Positions 1 through 10,071 are shown, counted from the first letter of the stretch. The stretch: DNA of 56,754 nucleotides from Desulfarculus sp. (GCA_016218705.1 JACRDC010000093.1:1-56754), one strand, 5' to 3'. Translations and numbers: made by a program. The notes: generated by a model from the letters alone, not told the origin.

Positions 1-61
1 CAAAATGCGCCTCTAAAAACCGCATCTTCCGAACCTCCTGCAACAGCTCTGTCCGCCTCAT
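1..61 (-). CDS. Transposase, N-terminal fragment (ISNCY-like), runs off the window
   Basis: Only the first 20 codons are inside the window. The peptide starts MRRTELLQEV and continues with a KMRF motif. As remembered, this resembles the start of ISNCY-family transposases, which carry an N-terminal helix-turn-helix and mobilise their own element. The ATG is at 61-59 on the minus strand and has a strong ribosome binding site, GGAGGTG at 73-67, five bases upstream. The inverted-repeat-like sequence at 91-141 lies just upstream, as expected for the left end of an insertion sequence. The family assignment rests on a short stretch, so another IS family with a similar N-terminus is possible. Confidence 0.6.
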   Translation of the reverse strand, partial: MRRTELLQEVRKMRFLEAHF

Positions 62-90
62 CGGGGCACCTCCATGGACCCCAACTCAAA

Positions 91-141
91 CCGGACAACT
101 CATGTGCTACAAGTCCGGACAGTTTATGTGTCAGCTACAAT
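91..141. mobile_element. IS end with duplicated CCGGACA units
   Basis: Two tandem units begin CCGGACAACT (91-100) and CCGGACAGTT (115-124). Each continues with an ATGTG...GCTACAA block. The reverse complement matches the sequence at 56634-56670 near the other end of the window, which also carries two TGTCCGG units separated by a GTAGCACATAAAC-type block. The transposase start codon lies immediately outward. I read this as the terminal repeat of an insertion sequence whose body lies left of the window. Confidence 0.6.
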
Positions 142-155
142 ACGCCCGCCGGAAC

Positions 156-184
156 TTGTCAAGGCCAGGCCCTCGGTGTACCCT
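156..184 (+). promoter_or_regulatory. Possible sigma-70 promoter for the first gene group
   Basis: TTGTCA at 156-161 is followed after 17 bp by TACCCT at 179-184. The -35 element is good and the -10 element is poor. It lies 33 bp before the first start codon and just inside the IS end. Weak evidence. Confidence 0.3.
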
Positions 185-216
185 CAGTTTTATTTCGCGG
201 GCCAAGCGGGAGCCTC

Positions 217-609
217 ATGAGCCAGTCAGCCTTTGAGTGCCAGCGTTGCAGCCAATGTTGCCACGGCGAGGGTGGCATCACCCTGGAGGCCGGCGAGGTT
301 CCGGCGGCGGCGGCCCTGCTGGGGTTGTCGGAGCAGGAGTTCACCGCCGCCTACTGCGATCTCAAGCTGGACATCTACCACATCCGCGTCAACCAGGATG
401 GCGACTGCGCCCTGCTGGGGCCGGATGGCTGCCGCATACACCAGGCCAAGCCGCGCATCTGCCAGCGCTGGCCCTTCTTCGCGGCCCTGCTCCGGGACCC
501 GGGGGCCTTCGAGGAGGCCAAGCTCTCCTGCCCAGGCTTTCGCCTCACGGCCAGCCATCAAGACTTCCTGGAGCAATACCGCGCCGAAAACGGCGAGAAG
601 GACCGTTAA
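217..609 (+). CDS. YkgJ-type cysteine cluster (Fe-S/zinc) protein
   Basis: A 130-residue protein with the N-terminal cluster C8-x2-C11-x2-C14-C15 and further cysteines near residues 44-85, including a GCRIHQAKPRICQRWPF stretch. This is the pattern of the YkgJ / UPF0153 family, presumed to bind an Fe-S cluster or zinc; the molecular function is not established. It is soluble, with no signal peptide. The ATG has GGGAG upstream. It ends three bases before the isocitrate dehydrogenase start, so the two are very likely co-transcribed. Nothing points to a specific substrate. Confidence 0.8.
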   Translation: MSQSAFECQRCSQCCHGEGGITLEAGEVPAAAALLGLSEQEFTAAYCDLKLDIYHIRVNQDGDCALLGPDGCRIHQAKPRICQRWPFFAALLRDPGAFEEAKLSCPGFRLTASHQDFLEQYRAENGEKDR

Positions 610-612
610 GCC

Positions 613-1845
613 GTGAGCCAGAGCGCTTCCATATTGCATAAGCTGCCCGCCGGGTCCCAGGCCATCGCCATTGGCCCGGACGGGCGTCTCAAGGTGCCCG
701 ACCACCCGGCGGTGGGCTTCATCGAGGGCGACGGCACCGGCCCCGACATCTGGCGGGCCAGCCGCCTGATATTGGAGGCGGCGGTGGCCAAGGCCTACGG
801 CGGGGCGCGGCGCATCTACTGGGTAGAGCTGTTGGCCGGCGAGAAGGCCTTTTTCGAGACCGGCGAGTACCTGCCGGCCCCCACCGTGGAGGCCATCAAG
901 GACCTCAAGGTGGCCATCAAGGGGCCGCTGACCACGCCGGTGGGGGGAGGCTTCCGCTCCATCAACGTCACCCTGCGCCAGGTGCTGGACCTCTACGCCT
1001 GCATACGGCCCGTGCGCTACATAGAGGGCGTGCCCAGCCCGGTCAGGCACCCCGAGCGGGTGGACATGGTGGTCTTTCGCGAAAACACCGAGGACGTCTA
1101 CGCGGGCATCGAGTGGCCGGCCGGCTCGGACCAGGCCCGGCGCCTGATCCAGTTCCTCAACGACGACCTGGGCACCAGCATCGCCCCTGGCTGCGCCATC
1201 GGCATCAAGCCCATGAGCGCTTTAGGCAGCCAAAGGCTCATCCGCCGCGCCCTGGATTATGCCCTGGCCCGGGGACGGACCAGCGTGACCCTGGTGCACA
1301 AGGGCAACATCCAGAAGTTCACCGAGGGCGGCTTCCGCGACTGGGGCTACGAGTTGGCGGCGCGCGAGTACGGCGGCCGGGTGGTGAGCGAGGAGCACCA
1401 GCCCAAAGCCGGGCAGGTGGTGCTCAAGGACCGCATCGCCGACAACATGTTCCAGCAGGCGCTCCTGCGTCCCGAGGAGTACGCGGTGCTGGCCACGCCC
1501 AACCTGAACGGCGATTATCTCTCCGACGCCCTGGCCGCCCAGGTGGGCGGGTTGGGCATGGCCCCCGGGGCCAACATCGGCGACCGCGCGGCGGTCTTCG
1601 AGGCCACCCACGGCTCGGCGCCCAAGTACGCCGGCCAGGACAAGGTCAACCCCGGCTCGGTGGTGCTCTCCGGGGCCATGCTCCTGGAGCACCTGGGCTG
1701 GCTGGAGGCCGCCGAGCTGATCGCGCCGGCCCTATCACGGGCCATCCAGGCCGGCCAGGTGACCTACGACCTGGCCCGCCAGATCCCCGGGGCCAAGGAA
1801 GTTCCCTGCTCGGTCTTCGCCCAGCGGGTGGTGGAGATGATGTAG
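613..1845 (+). CDS. icd: Isocitrate dehydrogenase (NADP-type)
   Basis: Oxidative decarboxylation of isocitrate to 2-oxoglutarate, cytosolic. The 410-residue protein matches bacterial Icd in length and motifs: GDGTGPD near residue 37, the substrate loop RSINVTLRQ (whose Ser corresponds to the regulatory serine of the Escherichia coli enzyme), [37 protein letters not shown], and [11 protein letters not shown] near the coenzyme site. It starts at GTG 613, three bases after the YkgJ-type gene. 2-Oxoglutarate links it to the nitrogen-assimilation genes further along, but no regulatory link is visible here. No kinase/phosphatase (AceK) gene is nearby. Confidence 0.93.
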   Translation: MSQSASILHKLPAGSQAIAIGPDGRLKVPDHPAVGFIEGDGTGPDIWRASRLILEAAVAKAYGGARRIYWVELLAGEKAFFETGEYLPAPTVEAIKDLKVAIKGPLTTPVGGGFRSINVTLRQVLDLYACIRPVRYIEGVPSPVRHPERVDMVVFRENTEDVYAGIEWPAGSDQARRLIQFLNDDLGTSIAPGCAIGIKPMSALGSQRLIRRALDYALARGRTSVTLVHKGNIQKFTEGGFRDWGYELAAREYGGRVVSEEHQPKAGQVVLKDRIADNMFQQALLRPEEYAVLATPNLNGDYLSDALAAQVGGLGMAPGANIGDRAAVFEATHGSAPKYAGQDKVNPGSVVLSGAMLLEHLGWLEAAELIAPALSRAIQAGQVTYDLARQIPGAKEVPCSVFAQRVVEMM

Positions 1846-1867
1846 CTCTCGGGAGGGGCCAGCCATC

Positions 1868-2635
1868 ATGCCGCCTTCCCTGCCGGCCCTGCTCAAGGCC
1901 TTGCTGGACCTGGCCCTGCCGCCGGGCTGCCCGGCCTGCGCGGGGCCGCCGGCCGGCCAAGGCCCTTTCTGCGCCGCCTGCCAGCGGGAGCTGGGCCTGG
2001 CCGGGCCTTGGGCCTGCCCCCGGTGCGGCCAGCCCCAGCCCCAGGGCCAGCCGGGGCAGCTCTGCCTGGCCTGCCGCTTCGATCCCCCGGCCCATGACCG
2101 CCTGTTCTGCCTGGCCCTGCACCAGGGTCCCCTGGCCCGGGCGGTGCGCGACTTCAAGTACCGCCGCCGCCTGTCCACCGGCGCGGCCCTGGCCCGCTTC
2201 CTGGCCCAGGGTCTGCCCTCTGATATACTGGACGAGGCCCAGGTCATGGCCCCGGTGCCCCTGCATTACCGGCGCCTCTTGGCGCGGGGCTTCAACCAGG
2301 CCCTGGTGCTGGCCCGGGGGCTGGCGACCTCGCGGCCCCGGGAGGGCCGGCCGCTCTTGGCCCCCGGCCTGCTGCGGAGGCTGCGCCACACCCGGCCCCA
2401 GGTGGGCCTGGCCCTGACGGCCCGCCAGGACAACGTGGCCGGGGCCTTTGCCGTGCATCCCCGGCGTCTGGACCTGGTGGAAGGCCGTCGGGTGCTCTTG
2501 GTGGATGACGTCTACACCACCGGCGCCACGGTGGGCGAATGCGCCCGGGTGCTCAAACAGGCCGGCGCCAGCCGAGTCACGGTGGTCACCCTGGCCCGGG
2601 CCCCTGGACGGGGGCCGGGACCGGCGGAGGGATAG
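1868..2635 (+). CDS. ComF-family phosphoribosyltransferase-like protein
   Basis: A 255-residue ComF-type protein. The N-terminal third carries a four-pair cysteine zinc-ribbon (GCPACAG, FCAACQ, CPRCGQ, LCLAC). The C-terminal half is a type I phosphoribosyltransferase fold with the PRPP-binding motif VLLVDDVYTTGAT near residue 211 and the family signature around LLARGFNQA. ComF homologues assist DNA uptake in competent bacteria, but in most species the role is unknown; no competence genes are nearby. It lies 22 bp after icd and 4 bp before rfaE2, so it is likely in the same transcript. Confidence 0.85.
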   Translation: MPPSLPALLKALLDLALPPGCPACAGPPAGQGPFCAACQRELGLAGPWACPRCGQPQPQGQPGQLCLACRFDPPAHDRLFCLALHQGPLARAVRDFKYRRRLSTGAALARFLAQGLPSDILDEAQVMAPVPLHYRRLLARGFNQALVLARGLATSRPREGRPLLAPGLLRRLRHTRPQVGLALTARQDNVAGAFAVHPRRLDLVEGRRVLLVDDVYTTGATVGECARVLKQAGASRVTVVTLARAPGRGPGPAEG

Positions 2636-2639
2636 GCCC

Positions 2640-3137
2640 TTGGAATTCGACGCGAGGCAGAAAATCGTGACCCTGCCGGAGGCCGCGCGGGCCGCCTGGC
2701 GGGCGCGGGCCGCCGGCGGCCGGGTGGTCTTCACCAACGGCTGCTTCGACCTCCTGCACGCCGGCCACGTGCGCTACCTGGGCCAGGCCCGCGCCCTGGG
2801 CGACCTGCTCATCCTGGGGCTCAACTCGGACTCGAGCGTGCGCGGCCTGGAGAAAGGCCACGACCGTCCCCTGGTGCCCCAGGAAGAGCGGGCCGAGGTG
2901 GTGGCCGGACTCATGGCCGTGGATTTGGTGGTGATCTTCGAGGAGCCCACACCGCTCAAGCTCATCGAGACCATCGCCCCCGACGTTTTGGTCAAGGGTG
3001 GCGACTGGCCGCCCCAGACCATCGTGGGCCACCAGTTCGTGAGCGCCCGCGGCGGCCGGGTGCTGTCCATCCCCCTGGTGCCGGGGCTGTCCACCACCAA
3101 CCTGGCCCAACGCATCCGCCACAAGAGCGGGGGTTGA
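2640..3137 (+). CDS. rfaE2: D-glycero-beta-D-manno-heptose-1-phosphate adenylyltransferase (RfaE2)
   Basis: Transfers AMP from ATP to heptose-1-phosphate in ADP-heptose synthesis for lipopolysaccharide inner core. The nucleotidyltransferase motif TNGCFDLLHAGH lies near residues 33-44, with a KGGDW motif and the family ending TNLAQRIR. I place the start at TTG 2640 (MEFDARQ...), giving 165 residues, the usual length of the free-standing domain. GGAGG at 2626-2630 lies nine bases upstream. A longer in-frame reading would overlap comF extensively and is unlikely. The kinase domain (RfaE1) is absent, so it must be encoded elsewhere. Presence of the gene implies a Gram-negative cell with heptose-containing LPS. 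Confidence 0.88.
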   Translation: MEFDARQKIVTLPEAARAAWRARAAGGRVVFTNGCFDLLHAGHVRYLGQARALGDLLILGLNSDSSVRGLEKGHDRPLVPQEERAEVVAGLMAVDLVVIFEEPTPLKLIETIAPDVLVKGGDWPPQTIVGHQFVSARGGRVLSIPLVPGLSTTNLAQRIRHKSGG

Positions 3138-3202
3138 CAAAGTCAGTATCCGACGGTGGAATTAGGGGGCCAGCCCCGCCGCACGCGCCTGGAGGGATGA
3201 CC

Positions 3203-4249
3203 ATGCCATCCGACCCTGACCTCGCCTCCTCCCGTTGGGACAGGCTCAAGGGCCTGAACCCCCTGGCCGCCGGCCTGGGGCCGGCCGGCCGCCTCCTGCG
3301 CGCCCTGGCCCTGTGCCTGGTGCTCTACCTGCTCTGCGCCCCCTTCATAATGCTCCTTGAATACTACCGGGCCTTCCCGGCTTTCTTCGACCCCACCCCC
3401 CAGGCCGCTCCGGCCGGCGAGGTGGCCACCCCGGCCAGCCAGCCGCCCCGGGGCACCGTCTACACCGACACCCTGCTGCGCATGGGCGATGGGATGCTCG
3501 TCGCCTGGCTGCCCAACGACGTGCTGTGGCCCAGCGCCATCCTGGACAACCCCCAGAACTTCCAGTTGGGCCAGTTGGAGGTGATGCGCTACGCCACCCG
3601 CGTGCTCAGGGACAAACTCTCGCGCCAGCGCACCACCGACAAGATAGACCCCGAGGCTGACCTGGCCTTCACCTGCTTCAGCAACAACCCCCGGGCCTGG
3701 ATGCTGCCCTCGGCCGAGGGCAAGTACGCCGACGGCCTCAAGGCCCTGAAGCGCTACCGCGCCGGCCTGACCGGCGGCACGAGCTACTTCTTCCCCCGCT
3801 CCGACAACCTGGCCGAGCTCTTGGAGCAGTTCATCAGCCTCTTGGGCGGCGTGGACACCCGCCTGGCCAACGCCCCCCGCGACTGGCCGGTGCGCCTGAG
3901 CGAGGAGACCGCCGGCGACCGCTATAGCCAGGGCGAGCACCGCGAAAAGGTGCGGGTGCCCTGGACCCAGATAGACGACAACTTCTACTTCGCGCGGGGA
4001 GTGGCCTACGGCATCCGCGAGGTGCTGGCGGCGGTGCGCTGGGAGTTTCGGGAGATCATAAGCATCAAGCGCTCGGGCGAACTACTGGACAACATCATCG
4101 AGGAACTGGGCCTAGCCGACTTCGAGCCACTGTGGGTGCTCAACGGCTCGCGCGATTCCATCTTCGCCAACCATAGCCTGAGCATGATGGCCACCCTGGA
4201 AGACGCGCGCCAAAAGCTCATCAACCTGCAACACGTATTGGAACGCTAG
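3203..4249 (+). CDS. DUF2333-family membrane-anchored protein
   Basis: About 348 residues. One hydrophobic segment (residues about 30-55, ALALCLVLYLLCAPFIMLL) probably anchors the protein, with the rest periplasmic. The body contains DGMLVAWLPND, WPSAILDNPQNFQLGQ and SFIxLLGG-like stretches that I associate from memory with DUF2333, a conserved proteobacterial family of unknown function. ATG 3203 is preferred because GGAGGG at 3191-3196 is six bases upstream; ATG 3197 directly abuts that site. Helical C-terminal region, no catalytic motif seen. It follows rfaE2 on the same strand. Family assignment is moderately secure; function is unknown. Confidence 0.65.
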   Translation: MPSDPDLASSRWDRLKGLNPLAAGLGPAGRLLRALALCLVLYLLCAPFIMLLEYYRAFPAFFDPTPQAAPAGEVATPASQPPRGTVYTDTLLRMGDGMLVAWLPNDVLWPSAILDNPQNFQLGQLEVMRYATRVLRDKLSRQRTTDKIDPEADLAFTCFSNNPRAWMLPSAEGKYADGLKALKRYRAGLTGGTSYFFPRSDNLAELLEQFISLLGGVDTRLANAPRDWPVRLSEETAGDRYSQGEHREKVRVPWTQIDDNFYFARGVAYGIREVLAAVRWEFREIISIKRSGELLDNIIEELGLADFEPLWVLNGSRDSIFANHSLSMMATLEDARQKLINLQHVLER

Positions 4250-4279
4250 CGCCCGCCGGGCCGGGCCGGGGATCGCCAC

Positions 4280-4471
4280 ATGATGGAACCACCACGCTGC
4301 GTGGGCTGCCTATTCTGCGAGGAACTGCTGCCGGATTTCATCCGCTGCACCAACGCCGACGTGGCCCAGGACGCGGGCTGGGATGAAACCTACCTGATGC
4401 AGGGCTACCTGGACCTGCCCCTGCCCCAGCCCGGGGCCCCGCCCTGCTTCTGGTTCGTGCAGAAACGCTAG
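4280..4471 (+). CDS. Small cysteine-containing hypothetical protein
   Basis: A 63-residue protein with a CVGCLFCEE motif at residues 7-15 and one more Cys near residue 23, plus a C-terminal CFWFVQKR. The clustered cysteines suggest a metal or Fe-S site. No family is recognised. It sits 30 bp after the DUF2333 gene on the same strand and is followed at once by a strong palindromic hairpin. Ribosome binding site is weak (GGGGATCGCC). A real gene is likely from compact spacing and Cys pattern but is not certain. Confidence 0.5.
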   Translation: MMEPPRCVGCLFCEELLPDFIRCTNADVAQDAGWDETYLMQGYLDLPLPQPGAPPCFWFVQKR

Positions 4472-4479
4472 GCGCCTGG

Positions 4480-4503
4480 GAGAAAGCCATGGATGGCTTT
4501 CTC
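4480..4503. terminator. Bidirectional hairpin terminator between convergent genes
   Basis: Perfect 11-bp stem GAGAAAGCCAT (4480-4490) and ATGGCTTTCTC (4493-4503) with a 2-base loop. An outer TAGGCGCC pair flanks it. It separates the plus-strand group ending at 4471 from the minus-strand gene ending at 4514. Confidence 0.65.
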
Positions 4504-4513
4504 CGACACACTC

Positions 4514-4915
4514 CTAGGCGCCGCTCCCCTGGCCGGCGGCGGCCCTTTGGATGTGGGCCACCAGGTTGGAGAACTCGCAGGGCTTGTTCAGATAGGCAAA
4601 GGCCCCCTCCTCCAGGCACTGCCGGGCTATCTGGTTGGAGCCGTGCCCGGTGAGCATCACCACCCTGATCTTGGGCAGTAGCACCCTGAGGGTGCGCAAG
4701 ACCTCCAGGCCGTCCATGCCGGCCATCTTGAGGTCCAGCACCGCCACCTCGAACTCTATGGCCCGCGCCTGGCGCAGGGCCTCGGCGCCGTTGTTGGCGA
4801 TGCTGACGTCGTAGCCCAGACGCCGCAGGCGCTTGGAAACCACCAGGGCGAACTCCACCTCGTCGTCCACGAACAGCACCTTGGTGCCGGGATCGGTGGG
4901 ACTATGCGCGCTCAT
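4514..4915 (-). CDS. Single-domain response regulator (CheY-like receiver)
   Basis: A 133-residue stand-alone receiver. The acidic pair lies in LFVDDE (residues 14-19), the phospho-acceptor is D61 in VLDLKMAGMDGL, the conserved Thr is in MLTGHGS and the Lys in LNKPCE. There is no output domain, so it probably acts by protein contact or as a phosphorelay intermediate. It is the last gene of the signalling operon and overlaps the preceding receiver gene by four bases (ATGA). The motif block DLKMAGMDG...LTGHGS is shared with the neighbouring receiver and resembles the receiver of the gene at 17196-18410, hinting at a common kinase. Confidence 0.85.
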   Translation of the reverse strand: MSAHSPTDPGTKVLFVDDEVEFALVVSKRLRRLGYDVSIANNGAEALRQARAIEFEVAVLDLKMAGMDGLEVLRTLRVLLPKIRVVMLTGHGSNQIARQCLEEGAFAYLNKPCEFSNLVAHIQRAAAGQGSGA

Positions 4916-5316
4916 GACAGGTTGTCGGCCTCCCCTGGGCTGGCCTCGGCGGCCGCCTGGATGCGTTCCAACAGCGTCTGCAGGTCGCAGGGCTTGCTGA
5001 GGTAATCATAAGCCCCCAGGGCCAGAATGTCTTGCATGGATGCCAGGCTGCCATGGCCGGTGAGCAGGATCACCGGCAGGCGAGGATACAGGGCCTTGAT
5101 CTGTTTCAAGGTGGCCAGGCCGTCCATGCCGGCCATCTTGAGGTCCAGCACCACCACCGCCACCGGGCCGCGCTCCAGTTCCTCCAGGGCCAAGGGTCCG
5201 CTCAGGGCGGTGCGCACCGTCATCCCCCGGCGGGACAGGCGCCGGGCCAGGGTCTGCACGAAACCCTCCTCGTCATCCACCAAGAGCACGGTCAGTTCCG
5301 CCTGCGGCCCGCTCAT
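4912..5316 (-). CDS. Single-domain response regulator (CheY-like receiver)
   Basis: A 134-residue receiver with LLVDDEE near residue 11, phospho-acceptor D58 in VVLDLKMAGMDG, Thr in LLTGHGS and Lys in LSKPCD. No output domain is present. It is a paralogue of the next gene; both keep the same motif block around the Asp and Thr. It starts 52 bp after the histidine kinase stop and overlaps the following receiver by four bases, so translation is probably coupled. Likely phosphorylated by one of the two kinases of this operon, which cannot be settled from sequence alone. Confidence 0.85.
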   Translation of the reverse strand: MSGPQAELTVLLVDDEEGFVQTLARRLSRRGMTVRTALSGPLALEELERGPVAVVVLDLKMAGMDGLATLKQIKALYPRLPVILLTGHGSLASMQDILALGAYDYLSKPCDLQTLLERIQAAAEASPGEADNLS

Positions 5317-5368
5317 GATACTCCTTCCACCCGCCGCCGCGCCACGTCCGCCGAGGGACCGGCGCGGT

Positions 5369-7084
5369 TCAGGGTTTGGCCGCCGCCCCGGAGGCGGCCA
5401 GCATGGTCTGGGACACGGCCGGCAGGTGCACCTGGAAGGTGGCGCCCTTGCCCTGGCCGCCGGTCACCTCGATCTTGCCCCCCAGCTTGCTGACGATGCC
5501 AAAGCAGATGCTTAGTCCCAGGCCGGTGCCCTGGCCCACCGGCTTGGTGGTGAAGAAAGGATCGAAGATGCGCGGCAGCACCGCCTCGGGGATGCCCGGC
5601 CCGTCGTCCTTGACCGATAGTATAACCCCCATGCTGCCCGCCGGCCTGGTGGAGACGGTTATGGTGCCGCCGGTCTTTTCCATGGCGTCTGTGGAGTTCT
5701 TGATGAGGTTGATGAGCACCTGCTGCAACTCCGAGGGCGAGGCGTTGACCTGGGGCAGGCCGGGGGCCAGGTCCTGGACGATCTGGATGTTGGCATAGCT
5801 GGCCGGCCGCTCCAGAAAGTCCACCACCTCGTGGATCAGGTCATTGATCTGGGTCAGCTCCACCGGGGAGTCGGTGCGCCGGGCGAAACCCAAAAGCTTG
5901 TGGGTTATCTCCTTGCAACGCTGCCCCTGGGTGTTGATCTGCCTTAAGGCCCGCTCGAATTCCTGGTGGTTGGGGCTCTTGTGGAAGCATTCCTCCTCGT
6001 CGGTCATGAGGTCCTGCACCCAGCCGGCCTCCTCAATCATGATGGCCACGGGGTTGTTGATCTCGTGGGCCACGCCGGCGGCCAGCTCCCCCAGGGCCGA
6101 GAGCTTGCCGGACTGGATTACCTGTTCGTTCAAAAGCTCCTTTTCGCGGTCGGCCTGGGCGATGCGCCCCACCAGGTGGCGGGTGAAGACCACCGTGGTC
6201 AGGGTGACGATCAAGAGGCCGAAACCGCCGATGGCGATGGCCAGGTGCAGGGTGGTGGACAGTTGCCCCAGGGCGTCCTCGGTGTCCTGCTGGCAGATCA
6301 AGAGCCACTGGCCGTATTTCAGCCAGGTCTCGGCCATCACCACGCTGCGCCCGCGCCGGATGATGTTCTCGTCCACCCGCACGCCGGTGAAGTACTCGGG
6401 CAGGGGCAGGTCGGCGTCGCTGAGCAAGAAGCCGTGGCTGCGGGACTGGGTCTGGTACAGGCCCTCCTGGTTGAGGATGAAGGCCTCGCCGGTGTTGCCC
6501 AGGCGCACGCCCTCCACCAGGGAACTGAACTGGGCGATGTCAATGGTGGCCCTGAGCACGTAGTTCTGGCCGTCGCGGCTGACCTTGACGGCGATGATGA
6601 AGTGGGGCACCCCGCGCACGCCCTTGAAGACGTCGCTTACGTACAGGCCCTTGGCCATGACCTCCTTGAACCAGAGGGCATCGGCGTAATCGGCTTCGCG
6701 CAGGCCATAGGGGCCGGCGTAGGCCAGGTGGCGTCCCTGGGCGTTCAGAAAGCCCAGGTCCACGTAGACCCGGTAGACGGCGTTGATCGAGTTGAGGATG
6801 TTCTGCATCTCGGCCGGCTGGGACATCTCGGACACGCTGTGCAGGTTGGCGGTGTAGCGCAGGTCGGACAGGCGCTCGTTCAGAAAGTCGTCTATGGTGC
6901 GGCTGTGCGACTCCACCACCTGCCGCAGGGAGTTGAGCACCTGGGAGCGCAGGGATTCCTGGAAATTGGAATAGAAGACGAAATAGGTCAGGGCATAGGG
7001 AATGAAGGCCACCACGGCGATGGCCAGGGCAATCTTGCGCCCCAGGAACTTGTAGTAGGGGGCCTGGGGCTCCTGACTGCTCAC
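5369..7084 (-). CDS. Membrane sensor histidine kinase with extracytoplasmic Cache-type domain
   Basis: A 571-residue protein. A transmembrane segment lies at residues about 16-38, followed by a long periplasmic region (about 40-270) that looks like a double Cache sensor (AVYRVYVDLGFLNAQGRHL and GVPHFIIAVKVSRDG stretches). A second membrane segment (LAIAIGGFGLLIVTLTTVVF) follows. The HisKA motif GVAHEINNP places the phospho-acceptor at H340. The HATPase domain has N, G1 (DDGPGIP), F (PFFTTK) and G2 (GQGTGLGLS) boxes. Cache domains usually sense small carboxylates, amino acids or similar ligands. It lies between the NtrC-type regulator and two receivers in one operon; the ligand is not visible from sequence. 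Confidence 0.88.
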   Translation of the reverse strand: MSSQEPQAPYYKFLGRKIALAIAVVAFIPYALTYFVFYSNFQESLRSQVLNSLRQVVESHSRTIDDFLNERLSDLRYTANLHSVSEMSQPAEMQNILNSINAVYRVYVDLGFLNAQGRHLAYAGPYGLREADYADALWFKEVMAKGLYVSDVFKGVRGVPHFIIAVKVSRDGQNYVLRATIDIAQFSSLVEGVRLGNTGEAFILNQEGLYQTQSRSHGFLLSDADLPLPEYFTGVRVDENIIRRGRSVVMAETWLKYGQWLLICQQDTEDALGQLSTTLHLAIAIGGFGLLIVTLTTVVFTRHLVGRIAQADREKELLNEQVIQSGKLSALGELAAGVAHEINNPVAIMIEEAGWVQDLMTDEEECFHKSPNHQEFERALRQINTQGQRCKEITHKLLGFARRTDSPVELTQINDLIHEVVDFLERPASYANIQIVQDLAPGLPQVNASPSELQQVLINLIKNSTDAMEKTGGTITVSTRPAGSMGVILSVKDDGPGIPEAVLPRIFDPFFTTKPVGQGTGLGLSICFGIVSKLGGKIEVTGGQGKGATFQVHLPAVSQTMLAASGAAAKP

Positions 7085-7135
7085 CGGGCCACCTCCAGCG
7101 ATGGCGGGAGGCGCAGGCCGGTGTTGGCCGCCGGG

Positions 7136-8494
7136 CTACTGCTCCATGCCATAGCGCTTCAACTTTCTCCACAGGGACACCCGGTCCACGCCCAGGATCT
7201 CTGCGGCCTTGGTGCGGTTGCCCCGGGTCTGGGCCAGCACCCACAGGATGTATTGGCGCTCCTTTTCTTCCAGCGAGGGCAGGCCGCCCTCGGGCCCCCC
7301 CCCGGCCAGGGAGGTCTCCTTGAGGTCGTCGGGCAGGTCCTTTACCTCCAGCACCTCGCCGGTGCTCAAGGCCACCGCCCGCTCGATGATGTTCTCCAGT
7401 TCGCGCACGTTGCCGGGAAAATGATAGCCGCTTAAGGCCCGCATCATCTCCTGGGAGATGCCCCGTATGTTCCTGTTCTGCTGGGCGGCGTATTTCTGCA
7501 GGAAATGGGTGGCCAACAGCGGGATGTCGTCCTTGCGCTCGCGCAGGGGGGGGACGTTCAGGCTGACCACGTTGAGACGGTAGAAGAGGTCGGAGCGGAA
7601 GCGCCCCTGTTCCACCAGCTTCTTGAGGTCCTGGTGGGTGGCGGCCACGATGCGCACGTCCACGTTCACCGGCTCGGTGCCCCCCACCCGCAAGACCACC
7701 TTCTCCTGGATGACCCTGAGCAGCTTGACCTGCATGGGCGTGGGCATGTCGCCGATCTCGTCCAGGAAGATGGTGCCGCCGTCGGCGGCCTCGAACAGGC
7801 CGCGCTTGGTGGCCACCGCCCCGGTGAAGGCCCCCCGCTCGTGGCCGAAGAGCTCGCTGGCCAGAAGCTCCTCGGTGAACGCCCCGCAGTTGAAAGCCAT
7901 GAAGCGCCCCCCCGCCCGGGGGCTGGCGTAGTGCACCGCCCGGGCGAAGACCTCCTTGCCGGTGCCCGTCTCGCCGGAGATCAGCACGTTGCAGTCGGTG
8001 GGGGCGATCTGGCCCAGGGTGCGCACCAGCTTGAGGATATTGGCGTTCTTGCCCAGTACCAGCCCCAGGCCGTCGCGGGCCTTAAGCTCGCTGCGCAGTT
8101 GGTGCAGTTCCTCCTTGAGCCGCGATTTTTCCAGGGCGTGGGCCACCTGGGCGCGCACCTCGTCAATCTTGTAGGGCTTGGCGATGTAGTGGAAGGCCCC
8201 CAGCTTCATGGCCTCGATGGCCGAATCCACCGAGGCGTAGGCGGTGAGCATGATGACCTCGGTGTCGGGATGGCGCGAGCGCACCTCGGCCAGCACCGCC
8301 ATGCCGTCCACCTTCTCCATGCGCAGATCGGTCATCACCAGGTGGTAGGAGCCCCTGGCCAGCTTCTGCAGGGCCTCGGCCCCGCCCCCGGCCGGCTCGA
8401 TCTGATACTCCCCGCCTTTTTCCAGGATGTGCTGGAGGTTGCGCCGGGCCACCGCGTCGTCTTCCACGATGAGTATGCGAGGCTTGAAGGGCAT
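7136..8494 (-). CDS. NtrC-family sigma-54-dependent response regulator
   Basis: A 452-residue activator with the full three-domain plan. The receiver (residues 1-120) has IVEDD and phospho-acceptor D56 in MTDLRMEKVDG. The AAA+ domain (about 145-375) has Walker A GETGTGKE, the sigma-54 contact loop GAFTGA and Walker B IFLDEIGDM. The C-terminal Fis-type helix-turn-helix (TKAAEILGVDRVSLWRKLKRYG) binds DNA. It follows the upstream kinase by three bases, so the two form a cognate pair. It is the natural candidate to bind the GTTGC-N5-GCARC palindromes at 10072, 10387 and 18592, which sit 84-86 bp upstream of three sigma-54 promoters (inference). Confidence 0.93.
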   Translation of the reverse strand: MPFKPRILIVEDDAVARRNLQHILEKGGEYQIEPAGGGAEALQKLARGSYHLVMTDLRMEKVDGMAVLAEVRSRHPDTEVIMLTAYASVDSAIEAMKLGAFHYIAKPYKIDEVRAQVAHALEKSRLKEELHQLRSELKARDGLGLVLGKNANILKLVRTLGQIAPTDCNVLISGETGTGKEVFARAVHYASPRAGGRFMAFNCGAFTEELLASELFGHERGAFTGAVATKRGLFEAADGGTIFLDEIGDMPTPMQVKLLRVIQEKVVLRVGGTEPVNVDVRIVAATHQDLKKLVEQGRFRSDLFYRLNVVSLNVPPLRERKDDIPLLATHFLQKYAAQQNRNIRGISQEMMRALSGYHFPGNVRELENIIERAVALSTGEVLEVKDLPDDLKETSLAGGGPEGGLPSLEEKERQYILWVLAQTRGNRTKAAEILGVDRVSLWRKLKRYGMEQ

Positions 8495-8497
8495 GGC

Positions 8498-9952
<1,455 letters not shown>

Positions 9953-9979
9953 GTTTGCCTCGGCTGGATATGTGGGCAT

Positions 9980-9996
9980 GTAATTTTCGTGCCAAA
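9980..9996 (-). promoter_or_regulatory. Sigma-54 promoter of the signalling operon
   Basis: On the minus strand the sequence reads TTGGCACGAAAATTACA: -24 GG at 9993-9992 and, after ten bases, AC in place of the usual GC at the -12 position. The -24 block matches the consensus exactly. The palindrome at 10072-10086 is centred 86 bp upstream. Confidence 0.7.
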
Positions 9997-10071
9997 GAGG
10001 GCCTTGTGAACAACATGCTGATTATATGGCACCTTGCGCGGCCAGACTTGTCCAGGCCCAAGGGTGGGCTT

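Noticed and set aside
226-1050. Minus-strand open frame opposite the YkgJ-type gene and icd
   Set aside because: Shadow of codon bias at third positions; both plus-strand genes have strong family motifs.
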